The notes under the pieces were generated by a model. It made no database searches. It saw only the letters and a list, made by a program, of their open reading frames with translations, and had not been told where the DNA came from. This document shows, piece after piece, positions 43,729-51,394 of a DNA stretch of 64,000 nt. Position 1 is the stretch's first letter. The number at the start of each line of letters is the position of its first letter. The DNA comes from JANQHS01 sp965267505. Lineage in GTDB: Bacteria; Bacteroidota; Bacteroidia; Cytophagales; CCMP332. Where the stretch lies: positions 496,001-560,000 of the forward strand of contig OZ254081.1 of the NCBI GenBank assembly GCA_965267505.1, written 5' to 3'. The translations under genes and the position numbers were made by a program.

Positions 43729-44023
43729 ATAAGGATTAAGGCTAATTCCGTCCTGGCAAAAAGGAGGTAGGCTCATATTGGTAGTATCTTTCATCACACA
43801 TCTTTTCACAGGCTTCGATTGATGGAATCATAACCCTATTGTTCTTCATTCCACCCTTCATTGGGTTGAATCTTATCATTTTGGCTTAGTGAGATTCCAC
43901 TTACTCCCCTCCGGTGAAAAGTGGAAAATCGATTTTGGTTGAGTGAAAGAGTGGAACGATGAAAAGAAGGGAATCACCTCTTAACCACCTACCTGAAAAA
44001 CTCCTGGTCTTCCATACAAATAC
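43729..44023. other. Structured gene-poor stretch
   Basis: 295 nt between two genes that converge. It holds a possible 45-codon frame on the minus strand (43742-43879), an inverted repeat TTCCACTT (43895-43902) / AAGTGGAA (43919-43926), a 12-bp palindrome AAAATCGATTTT at 43925-43936, and two near-direct repeats of GTGAAA-(A/GA)-GTGGAA at about 43914 and 43943. No terminator with a T run and no RNA gene recognised. Confidence 0.5.
43742..43879 (-). CDS. Possible small protein of 45 aa, unknown
   Basis: An ATG at 43879 opens a 45-codon frame ending in TAG at 43742-43744. The predicted peptide begins M-I-R-F-N-P-M-K-G-G-M-K-N-N and continues R-V-M-I-P-S-I-E-A-C-E-K-M-C-D-E-R-Y-Y-Q-Y-E-P, which has a balanced composition with two Cys four residues apart and no low-complexity sequence. 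The -7 box and ribosome site are not convincing. It lies in the gap between two convergent genes and may be a chance frame. Confidence 0.3.
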   Translation of the reverse strand: MIRFNPMKGGMKNNRVMIPSIEACEKMCDERYYQYEPTSFLPGRN

Positions 44024-44686
44024 TTAGAAATCAAACCCTTTTACTATGCCGGTTTGAATGGCATATCGAATGACTCCTGCAGAATTTTTGACATTGAGCT
44101 TGCTTAGGATGTTTTTACGATGGGTGTTTACGGTATGCTTGCTTAAAAAAACCTTGTCTGCAATTTCTTGAGTACTCAGGCCTTCTGAAATGAGACGAAT
44201 AATCTCTTTTTCCCTGTCTGACAGCTCTATATCAAGGGGGTTATTAAATATTCTATTTTTCTGATAACTACGCATAACGGTACGAGTTATTTCCGGGCTG
44301 TAATAAGGATCTCCCTTCACCAAACTGCGAATGGCGTTGATCAACTCATACTTACCAGCGTTTTTAAGAATGTATCCGTCAGTGCCTGCATCCATCAAGT
44401 TTTTGATGAATTCTTTTCTATTATAGGTGGTCACCACTAAAATTTTCACCTCAGGGTGGGATGCCTTTATCTCTTTTGTAACCTGAATACCGTCTTTTTT
44501 AGGCATATTAATGTCAAGTATCAATATGTCTAACTCGGTCAACTGATTTATTTTCTTGATTACTTCTTCTCCGTCGAATGCATGGTCTACAATTTCAATA
44601 TCTTGCTCCGATGAGAGTAGCAACTCAAGTCCCTCGACGATCATTTCATGATCGTCAGCAATCAAAACTTTGATCTTGTCTTCCAT
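44024..44686 (-). CDS. NarL/LuxR-type response regulator
   Basis: 220 aa. Receiver domain with D11/D12, phosphoacceptor Asp58 (L-I-L-D-I-N-M-P) and Lys108; C-terminal LuxR-type helix-turn-helix (about 153-215) with E-L-S-D-R-E-K-E-I-I-R-L-I-S-E-G-L-S-T-Q-E-I-A-D and H-T-V-N-T-H-R-K-N-I. It starts 2 nt after the stop of the TPR histidine kinase gene, which is its obvious partner. Likely regulates the flanking subtilase/membrane-protein genes, though no binding site is established. Confidence 0.95.
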   Translation of the reverse strand: MEDKIKVLIADDHEMIVEGLELLLSSEQDIEIVDHAFDGEEVIKKINQLTELDILILDINMPKKDGIQVTKEIKASHPEVKILVVTTYNRKEFIKNLMDAGTDGYILKNAGKYELINAIRSLVKGDPYYSPEITRTVMRSYQKNRIFNNPLDIELSDREKEIIRLISEGLSTQEIADKVFLSKHTVNTHRKNILSKLNVKNSAGVIRYAIQTGIVKGFDF

Positions 44687-44688
44687 CT

Positions 44689-46491
44689 TTAGACAGCAAT
44701 ATTAATTGTAATCGTTGTTCCCTCATTTGGCAGGGAGTTAATTGCCCACTTTCCTCCAATGCTATTTACTCTTGATGCTATGTTCCTCAAGCCGACGCCG
44801 TCATTGCTATTTTTGATATCAAAGCCAATACCGTTATCCTGGATCTCAAGGGAGATTTCTTGTTCAGTCTTTCTCAAGGAAATATTGATGAGCGTTGCGT
44901 TGGCATGTTTCAGTATGTTGCTGACTGATTCCTGAACAATTCTGTAGAGGTTAATTTCTTTTTGGGTTTCCAGGCGCCCGTCAAATTGAATGATCTCGAA
45001 GTTCATGTCTATTTTATCCGTGCCGGTTACTGTGTCCTTCAGGTCCTTAAGGGCTGCAACCAATCCGAATTTGGTCAATACACCGGAAAGCATATTGTGA
45101 GAAATTTGCCTGGTATCCTTGATGGCTGTATCCAAAAGGTTCTTGATTTTTTTCATTTGCGAACCTGAAGTGCCTTTATTTTCACTGATAGACTCCGCAT
45201 AAATCTGTGCTGCAGTTAGTGTATTTCCTAGCCGGTCATGAAGTTCTTCAGCGATCCTTTTCCTTTCCTTTTCCTGACCTTCGATCATGGAGTCGAGAGA
45301 TTTTATCTCGAGGGTATTGAGTAGTTGATTCACTTCTTGCTTGTGGATTCTTTCATTCTTTTTGCTAACAATTTTCATCATTCGCTGACGCTGCAGCATT
45401 ATGATAAGTACAATGCTGGCACTTAGAATGATAATGACAATTGAAGTGAGCAGCTGATTTTTTTGAGTGTCAGCCTCTCGTATTTGTACTTTTTGCTGAG
45501 CAATTTCCTTTTCCTTTTTTTCGGTTTCGTATTTGGTTTGCAGTTCAGCTATTTGAGCCGCCTTTTCTTCATTATAAATAGTTTGATTTACCTCATACAG
45601 TCTTTTGTGGTCTTCAAGAGCAGTCTTATAGTTTCCTTGATTTTCCTCAATTTCAGAGAGATTAATTAATGCATTTGAGATATAAATGTTTGACTGGAGT
45701 TCTTCAGCTAACGAGAGTGTTTTAAGGTAGTATTCTTTTGCCCTCGGGTTATTCCCTTGCTTTTTGTTGATGTTTCCTAGATTTGACAGAGAAGCTGCAA
45801 TGCCATACCGATCATTTACGGACCTTCTAATGTTCAGGCTTTTGGCATAGAACAAACTTGCGCTGTCGAGCTCATTTTCGTATTCGAATACCCTTCCGAT
45901 ATTACTCAGCACTCCGGCTAAATTGATAGAATCACCTACTTCCTCGTAGTATCTGAGGGCAATCTTGTAGTAAGTGACAGCAGAATCAATGTTTCGAAAA
46001 TCGTTTGGGTATCGTGTTTCATAGAATAAATTCCCAAGATTGTTATAAACAGATCTGAGGCGACGGGTATTGCCAAGTTCTATAAAAATAGTTTTGCTTT
46101 TAGTCAGGAAACTATAAGCTGAATCAAGGTTACGTTCGTGATAATGGAAATAATTTCCAAGGTTTATGTAGGCAAGGCCGATTCCGTTTTTGTCATCAAC
46201 AGAATCATATATGCATAGACTCTTGTAATAGTTTTCCGTCGCTTTTTCATACTGGGCTAGCCGCATATACACACTTCCCATATTTCTAATGCAATTGGCT
46301 ACACCTGAATAATTAGCTTCTTTCTTGTAGATGATCACGGCTTGTTGATAAAGAATCAGAGCACTGTCAAACGAGCCCTGGTTTTTGAAATTGATGCCAG
46401 TTCGTCGGAGTGAATCCGCTTTTTTGCTTTGAGAGAATCCTACAGATAAAATGCAGAAAATTAGGACGAGTTGAGTGGTAAATTGTCTCAT
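44689..46491 (-). CDS. TPR-domain sensor histidine kinase (NarX-type HisKA_3)
   Basis: 600 aa. Signal peptide (ends G-F-S-Q, about residue 21), then six or seven tetratricopeptide repeats (about 22-300, e.g. Y-E-K-A-T-E-N-Y-Y-K-S-L), a coiled coil (about 300-335), one membrane helix (about 340-362) and a second coiled segment with the HisKA_3 phosphoacceptor E-L-H-D-R-L-G-N-T-L (about 413-422). N box V-Q-E-S-V-S-N-I-L-K-H-A-N and G boxes D-N-G-I-G-F-D and G-V-G-L-R-N-I complete the ATPase. The repeats face the periplasm, so the signal is probably a protein there. The start lies 1 nt from a 36-bp perfect palindrome. Confidence 0.95.
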   Translation of the reverse strand: MRQFTTQLVLIFCILSVGFSQSKKADSLRRTGINFKNQGSFDSALILYQQAVIIYKKEANYSGVANCIRNMGSVYMRLAQYEKATENYYKSLCIYDSVDDKNGIGLAYINLGNYFHYHERNLDSAYSFLTKSKTIFIELGNTRRLRSVYNNLGNLFYETRYPNDFRNIDSAVTYYKIALRYYEEVGDSINLAGVLSNIGRVFEYENELDSASLFYAKSLNIRRSVNDRYGIAASLSNLGNINKKQGNNPRAKEYYLKTLSLAEELQSNIYISNALINLSEIEENQGNYKTALEDHKRLYEVNQTIYNEEKAAQIAELQTKYETEKKEKEIAQQKVQIREADTQKNQLLTSIVIIILSASIVLIIMLQRQRMMKIVSKKNERIHKQEVNQLLNTLEIKSLDSMIEGQEKERKRIAEELHDRLGNTLTAAQIYAESISENKGTSGSQMKKIKNLLDTAIKDTRQISHNMLSGVLTKFGLVAALKDLKDTVTGTDKIDMNFEIIQFDGRLETQKEINLYRIVQESVSNILKHANATLINISLRKTEQEISLEIQDNGIGFDIKNSNDGVGLRNIASRVNSIGGKWAINSLPNEGTTITINIAV

Positions 46492-46492
46492 A

Positions 46493-46528
46493 GTAAATTA
46501 AGTGAGGATATATCCTCACTTAATTTAC
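46493..46528. repeat. 36-bp perfect palindrome at the start of the histidine kinase gene
   Basis: Arms GTAAATTAAGTGAGGA (46493-46508) and TCCTCACTTAATTTAC (46513-46528) flank TATA, which is itself palindromic, so the whole 36 bp is self-complementary without mismatch. It ends 1 nt before the ATG (46489-46491, minus strand) and begins 30 nt after the stop of the 117-aa gene. As RNA it would fold into a 16-bp hairpin that covers the ribosome-binding region of the kinase; as DNA it is a dyad operator for a dimer. After the stem there is no T run on either strand, so it is not an ordinary terminator. Confidence 0.85.
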
Positions 46529-46557
46529 ATAAGACAGATAAAAGAGCATAAAGAGTA

Positions 46558-46911
46558 TCAGTCAGCATCATCATAATGGATGGTGCTCTGGCCTTCTTCA
46601 TCTCCTCCGCCATCTGAACTGTTCACAAGAACTCTTATCTTCTTTTCGGGGGCGAATATTTTGTTTTGGACTATATATAGCGATATTGAGTCATCAGAAG
46701 ATAATGGATCCAGAGGTTTCGTTGCCGTGACATTAAGCTGCACAATTCTTTCAGCTTTGTCCAAGGGGCCAGATTCTGTGGTTCTGCTCTCGATGTAATA
46801 TTGAACTCCAGCTCTGTTTAGTTCAACACTGTAACTTAATTCAAACCCGACTAACGAATCATCTCCCTCTTTAATTTTTGAAAGGTGAATGTATGGTTTT
46901 AATGGTTTCAT
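46558..46911 (-). CDS. Acidic 117-aa protein encoded next to the subtilase, unknown
   Basis: No signal peptide or membrane helix. Residues ~1-100 look like one beta-sandwich (G-F-E-L-S-Y-S-V-E-L-N-R-A-G-V-Q-Y-Y-I-E-S and I-V-Q-L-N-V-T-A-T-K-P-L); the tail is Gly/Asp-rich and strongly acidic (S-D-G-G-G-D-E-E-G, ends D-D-A-D). It follows the subtilase gene by 19 nt and must be on the same transcript. A substrate, inhibitor or chaperone of that protease is possible; no family was recognised. Confidence 0.65.
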   Translation of the reverse strand: MKPLKPYIHLSKIKEGDDSLVGFELSYSVELNRAGVQYYIESRTTESGPLDKAERIVQLNVTATKPLDPLSSDDSISLYIVQNKIFAPEKKIRVLVNSSDGGGDEEGQSTIHYDDAD

Positions 46912-46930
46912 AACTTGACAAATTTTATTG

Positions 46931-47884
46931 TTAATAGTTGATTAATTCTTCATAGAACTTTAATGGTTGGATCAAACCATAGCCGTATTTAATTCGATCG
47001 TTTTGCCCTTTGAATTTCTCAGCGGAGACTGCTATTAATTCTTTGATTTCCGTGATATTTAAGGACTTTTGGGTAATAGTAGGCCACATCAATGAAAGAA
47101 CTCCAGAAACAAAGGGAGCTGCAAATGAGCTGCCATTCAGTGTATGGTAATGATTGGGTTGGTTACCGATAGACTTGATTTTCTCTCCTGGAGCGACAAA
47201 ATCTATAAGTGTCCCTTTGGAATTACCTCCATACAAGCGTTTATTTTCGTTAATGGCACCAACCGCAATGGTTTCCTGATAAGCAGCAGGATAATCCAAA
47301 GTCCCGATGTAGTCTGTTTGACCTAGAGCACTTGCGGATCGATTACCTGATGCGCAAATAACAACTTTGTTTAGCAATGCGGCTTCCTTAATAAGTTTAT
47401 GTATTTTATCATTACAGTTTCTAAACAGGACGCTGCAATTAATAATATCTACATCCCAGACGTATATGCTATGATACAATGCGTATTCTAATGCAGAAAT
47501 GTCAGTTAGATGGTTGTCTCCAATTACTTTTCCAATGAATAAGTCTGACTCGGGAGAAATTCCGGCTATTCCGACTCCATTTCTCTGTGCAGCAATTATA
47601 CCAGCAACATGAGACCCATGCCTATCAGGATGAGTATCAAGTGCGCCATACTTGCTTCTAGTAAAATCTATTTCTTGAATCTTGTTATAATCAAAATCCT
47701 CATGCTCATGCACAATTCCTGAATCGAGGATTGCTATTTTTACCCCACTCCCCTTTAAGCCTTTCTTCCAAATACTTTCAATTGAAAAGTCTGTTATATG
47801 CCAGCCTAAGTTTTCTACTATTGCTGGGTCTTTATCAGTTATGGAATGTCTTTTTACTAAATGTTGTGGTAATTCAATGGTCAT
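46931..47884 (-). CDS. Subtilisin-family serine protease of the intracellular type
   Basis: 317 aa from the ATG at 47884; a TTG two codons upstream is the alternative. There is no signal peptide and no I9 prodomain: only about 45 residues precede the catalytic domain, as in Bacillus intracellular subtilisin (compare S-I-E-S-I-W-K-K-G-L-K-G-S-G-V-K-I-A-I-L-D-S-G). Catalytic Asp54, His89 (R-H-G-S-H-V-A-G), oxyanion Asn181 (A-S-G-N) and Ser253 (N-G-S-S-F-A-A-P) are all present, so it should be active. It shares a transcript with the 117-aa acidic protein gene. Role unknown; regulated by the neighbouring two-component system is an inference. Confidence 0.9.
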   Translation of the reverse strand: MTIELPQHLVKRHSITDKDPAIVENLGWHITDFSIESIWKKGLKGSGVKIAILDSGIVHEHEDFDYNKIQEIDFTRSKYGALDTHPDRHGSHVAGIIAAQRNGVGIAGISPESDLFIGKVIGDNHLTDISALEYALYHSIYVWDVDIINCSVLFRNCNDKIHKLIKEAALLNKVVICASGNRSASALGQTDYIGTLDYPAAYQETIAVGAINENKRLYGGNSKGTLIDFVAPGEKIKSIGNQPNHYHTLNGSSFAAPFVSGVLSLMWPTITQKSLNITEIKELIAVSAEKFKGQNDRIKYGYGLIQPLKFYEELINY

Positions 47885-47959
47885 TTTCAAGTCATTTTAG
47901 AATTTTATGAGTAAGCTAACTGGCTCGATAAATTTGTATACAGTACTTCAATCCTTTTA

Positions 47960-48997
47960 TTAACCTTCATTATTAAGCTTGTCCCTTGTTCCTATCATCG
48001 ATGTGATCACTCTAAAATCGATGGTCACACCTATATAATAACTTAGGCCCCATTCCTCCTTAATGAGTGAATTATCAAAAGGCTGATTCCATATATCATT
48101 CCCGTAGTCAAACTCCGGTTTTGTAGCCAGCACATTATGCTTGCCACAGTGAACACCGGCTGATATATAGCCACCCCTGGCAAACTCCAAATTTATTCCT
48201 CCAAACAAATCGTCAAAGGGGTTCTCATCCAGCCCAATGCCAAAACCAAAGGAGAATCTTTCATAAAACTTCAGGTTCTTCCATTGGTAATCAGAATTCC
48301 TTTGCCAGGGATAAAAGACAGCCATTACCGCAAGTTTTCTTTGGTGATTGGTGAAGTCACCAATGAGTGTGGAGTCGGTTGAATTAAAAAGAGGTGCCTT
48401 GACAATTTTCGTCGGATTGTTAAGACCACTGTGGAAGTAACCACCCATGATTGCGACATGATATGTTCTACCGCCTAAGAGCTTAATATCCCATTTGCGA
48501 ATAGTAGTGTCCTTTTTTCCTTGTGTCTTTTTGACTTCTATGAATACCTTTTCCGAGAATACTTCTGAAAGTTCACTCTCTATAACAATTAGTTCTTGAC
48601 CCCTTCCCTCTGCCGTGAAGTCCACTCTACCTGTGTCAATCTTTGCTGTATTGACCACGGTAAAATCAGCGGCGGGGTTGTATTCCTTTCCATCAATTTT
48701 GACCTTATATGTTGCTTTGTCCGATTTGTCAGTAACCACAACGACCCGATATCTGTATTGTTTAGACTCTCTCAATGCGGTTGGCCAGTCGATCCCTTCA
48801 ATTTGATCGCCGTTTGAATCCATGACTATATAAACTACCTTGCCATCAATGAACACACCGTTATTTTTCTGGATCTTCTTTTTGAGTCCTTTGTATTCGA
48901 CTTCCAGTCGCTTGAAAGCCAACGAATCAAAATCTTGTGCTGCACTTAGTTGAGTTAACAGCAAACTCCATAGAATGAATATTGTAGTTTTTTTCAT
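47960..48997 (-). CDS. Secreted protein with barrel-like C-terminal half, unknown
   Basis: 345 aa. Signal peptide (M-K-K-T-T-I-F-I-L-W-S-L-L-L, ends S-A-A-Q, about residue 20). Residues ~30-165 form a charged beta-rich domain; from about 180 on the sequence alternates aromatic strands (T-Y-H-V-A-I-M-G-G-Y-F, F-S-F-G-F-G-I-G-L, G-G-Y-I-S-A-G-V-H-C-G, Y-Y-I-G-V-T-I-D-F) in the style of a small outer-membrane barrel. The C-terminus is not the classical Phe, so barrel assignment is tentative. 76 nt separate it from the subtilase; the 148-aa gene lies 21 nt upstream. Confidence 0.7.
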   Translation of the reverse strand: MKKTTIFILWSLLLTQLSAAQDFDSLAFKRLEVEYKGLKKKIQKNNGVFIDGKVVYIVMDSNGDQIEGIDWPTALRESKQYRYRVVVVTDKSDKATYKVKIDGKEYNPAADFTVVNTAKIDTGRVDFTAEGRGQELIVIESELSEVFSEKVFIEVKKTQGKKDTTIRKWDIKLLGGRTYHVAIMGGYFHSGLNNPTKIVKAPLFNSTDSTLIGDFTNHQRKLAVMAVFYPWQRNSDYQWKNLKFYERFSFGFGIGLDENPFDDLFGGINLEFARGGYISAGVHCGKHNVLATKPEFDYGNDIWNQPFDNSLIKEEWGLSYYIGVTIDFRVITSMIGTRDKLNNEG

Positions 48998-49018
48998 GAT
49001 AAATTAATTTTTAGGTTC

Positions 49019-49465
49019 TTACCTTCTTTCAATGGCACCGGCCACTTTATTTATTGAATAAGGGACAACCCCAATCCCGAGGGCGATGAGTGCGTTGGTT
49101 AGTTTTTCTATTTCCGGATAGCAGCCGGTTTTGATGTACACTAAAGTGTAGAATGTAAACAGTCCGTAAGAAAATATCAGCGCAGAGATACCAGAGATAA
49201 AGGCGATGAGACGGCTGATGCTTGGGACTTTTTTATTAGGATCATGATCAGTGGAAAGTGCTTCTGCAAGATTAAATTTTAATAATCTTGTAAGTAGAAA
49301 TAGAAAGGCCACCAATAGGATTAAAGCGGGGATGTAAGCCAAAAACGGATGAACATCGAGTGTCTCTTGCGTTGTGATACAGTTGTCACATATAGCAGGA
49401 TCATTTGCCATTACCGTACCGCACCACAGATAAAATGAAATGAATGTCAGAAATGTTTTTCTCAT
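49019..49465 (-). CDS. Small membrane protein, 148 aa, unknown
   Basis: Start at the ATG 49465 (a TTG three codons earlier is possible). N-terminal signal-like helix (ends V-M-A-N), a short Cys-bearing loop (I-C-D-N-C-I-T-T), then helices at about 42-63, 84-107 and 123-140 joined by a conserved-looking cytoplasmic loop (D-H-D-P-N-K-K-V-P-S-I-S-R). This is the first gene of the minus-strand cassette that runs to the NarL regulator. No family match that I recognise. Confidence 0.7.
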   Translation of the reverse strand: MRKTFLTFISFYLWCGTVMANDPAICDNCITTQETLDVHPFLAYIPALILLVAFLFLLTRLLKFNLAEALSTDHDPNKKVPSISRLIAFISGISALIFSYGLFTFYTLVYIKTGCYPEIEKLTNALIALGIGVVPYSINKVAGAIERR

Positions 49466-49784
49466 GAACTTCAAATTTTAATGACTCAAAGCTCCGAGCT
49501 GAATTTGCAGACAGACTCATCTTAAATGATGGAAGCACATCACTAGTTTTAGTGATTCTTAGAGCTTGGGGTAGCGTTTGCTTAGTGAGATGTTTCAGAA
49601 TCTAATCGTATCTCACCTGAAGCTCCTTTTTTTCATAAGAATCGAGTTAGATAAAACAAAATCGATCGTGCAAAACCTGAAGCTTTAAAGTTCAAGCTTC
49701 GAGCATGTAGACCAACGCGAGAGTTGGATTGTAGTCAAAATGGGAAAATATGGTGGGTCCCAGTCAGAATCTGGTTGTGAGGCC
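49466..49784. other. 319-nt gap with several hairpins
   Basis: Between the LuxE-like gene and the cassette's first gene. Hairpins: TCACTA-GTTT-TAGTGA (49540-49555), GAAGCTT (49679-49685) / AAGCTTC (49694-49700) and CCAAC-N5-GTTGG (49712-49726). No exact TAnnTTTG box for the cassette, no open frame and no recognised RNA family. Confidence 0.5.
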
Positions 49785-50774
49785 TTAACTACTCATCAAA
49801 TTACAACCTCTTAATTCACTCTGATCCAGTCTTCCAAGGATCTCAAATCCAGTGTTTTCTTTCCTACCTAGGTCATCGGTTGCAATAAAACAACAGCTTT
49901 CAATATTTGCCAGGTCGATGATATTGACATTGCCTATTCGCCCATTCCTTACCAAAGAAAAGGGATCGGAAATGTCTTTTATCAGAACTTCCATTCCTGG
50001 AGGCGCCTTGAACCAACTTCCACTAGTTGCATAAGCCTGGCTCATTAATTCGGCCATTCCATATTCACTACCTATCTGAGAATTTGGAAACACTTTTTTG
50101 ATCTCCTCATGCAGTTCTGCCCTGATCAGTTCCTTTCCAAGTCCCTTCATTCCTCCTGTTTCAATGACAATTACTTTACCGGAATTGGAATACCCCATCT
50201 TTTTAAGATCAAGGAGGGCATGTGTTACAGCAAAAATTATTGGTACCGAATCGGACTCTAGTTTATTATCGAATTCCTTTTGAAAACTTGACGCATCGGA
50301 ATAAAAATATGCTGGAAGACTATCGCCCGAGATCTTGGTCAAGCCTTCAGCCATTGTCAACAATGAAGAATTTTCGATTCTTCCATAGCCGGGGAACAAA
50401 AAATGGAATTGATAATTTTTATGGTCCGGGTAAAACTCTTTAAAGATCTTTTTGCTTCGGTTTTGATAAAATTCCAGGTCAGGTAATATTTTTTTGCTTG
50501 GATCCTGGCCACTGGTTCCGCTACTATGGAAGATCTTCTCAGCAATTAACCCATCAATAACCACATCCCTTTTCTTAAAGAGGGAAATAGGTAAAAACGG
50601 GATCTCCTCAACTTTTTTTACTGAATTAGGGTTAAATCCTAAATGGGACAGGAAGTCTTTGTATGGCAAACAATTTTCGGCTTGAAAATTGAAAGCTTCC
50701 AAAGCCAAAGATTCAAAATCAAAAGGTTCGCTTTTGAGAAGGATTTGTTTGAACTTTGGAATAATTTGATTCAA
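49785..50774 (-). CDS. LuxE/PaaK-like acyl-protein synthetase (adenylate-forming)
   Basis: 329 aa, starting TTG at 50774 (in-frame stop upstream, no early ATG). The adenylate-forming enzyme core is visible: H-S-S-G-T-S-G-Q-D-P (phosphate loop, about 83-92), G-S-E-Y-G-M-A-E-L (about 234-242), and a C-terminal T-D-D-L-G-R-K-E-N-T-G-F-E-I-L-G-R motif. LuxE proteins activate fatty acids as acyl-AMP and load them onto a partner reductase (LuxC), but no LuxC is near. It may load acyl groups on a carrier or polysaccharide. Divergent from the lipoprotein gene with a 17-nt gap. Confidence 0.85.
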   Translation of the reverse strand: MNQIIPKFKQILLKSEPFDFESLALEAFNFQAENCLPYKDFLSHLGFNPNSVKKVEEIPFLPISLFKKRDVVIDGLIAEKIFHSSGTSGQDPSKKILPDLEFYQNRSKKIFKEFYPDHKNYQFHFLFPGYGRIENSSLLTMAEGLTKISGDSLPAYFYSDASSFQKEFDNKLESDSVPIIFAVTHALLDLKKMGYSNSGKVIVIETGGMKGLGKELIRAELHEEIKKVFPNSQIGSEYGMAELMSQAYATSGSWFKAPPGMEVLIKDISDPFSLVRNGRIGNVNIIDLANIESCCFIATDDLGRKENTGFEILGRLDQSELRGCNLMSS

Positions 50775-50791
50775 GCCTTCGTTTTAATGAA

Positions 50792-51394
50792 GTGAGAAAA
50801 TATCTGGAACATAGTATAATAGCAATATTCATTGCCTGTTTGGGATTGGCATCCTGCCAACCTCCACCAGATTTTCCAGAAACCCCCAAAATTAAATTTT
50901 TGAGTCTTGAGGAGGTTGATGATGATAACATTATTATCACTTTCGAATTTGAGGATGGGAATGCAGATCTTGGTTTGAGAAGCACTCAGACGAATTTCCC
51001 ATTTAACGAATACAACTATATCACCGCAGGAGGGGATACCATCGCCCCGCCAATACAACCTGGCACCGTAATCGTCGACTCAGTCAAAAATTTCTATTTC
51101 TCCAATCTCTTCCTGTTCACATTTGTGAAAAGAAATGGAGACTTTGAAGAAGCCTGGTACGGAATAAATGTTAACGGCCAGGAATTTGACACCATATTCC
51201 GCCCGGACCTCAGATTCCCACCTGTTACAGACAAGGTTGAAGACCAACCCGTAAGCGGCACGATTGCCATGAATGTATCCACAAGGTTTTTCCCCTGGCG
51301 ATTTGAAGACACACTTAGATTCGAGTTTTTCGTTTCCGACCGGTCTCTAAACCACAGCAATAGGGTCAAGACAAGTACATACAATAAACCTTAG
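50792..51394 (+). CDS. Predicted lipoprotein of unknown function
   Basis: 200 aa, starting GTG at 50792; an ATG 5 nt upstream is in another frame and stops after two codons. Signal with lipobox-like L-A-S-C at about residues 19-22 (G-L-A-S-C-Q-P-P-P-D-F-P). The rest is beta-rich with an acidic, Asp-rich region (E-E-V-D-D-D-N-I-I-I-T-F-E-F-E-D-G-N-A-D-L-G-L) that could bind calcium. Ends overlapping the E1 gene tail to tail by 4 nt. Family not recognised. Confidence 0.7.
   Translation: MRKYLEHSIIAIFIACLGLASCQPPPDFPETPKIKFLSLEEVDDDNIIITFEFEDGNADLGLRSTQTNFPFNEYNYITAGGDTIAPPIQPGTVIVDSVKNFYFSNLFLFTFVKRNGDFEEAWYGINVNGQEFDTIFRPDLRFPPVTDKVEDQPVSGTIAMNVSTRFFPWRFEDTLRFEFFVSDRSLNHSNRVKTSTYNKP

Noticed and set aside
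46493..46528. The palindrome as an ordinary rho-independent terminator
   Set aside because: No T run follows the stem on either strand and it is adjacent to a start codon.
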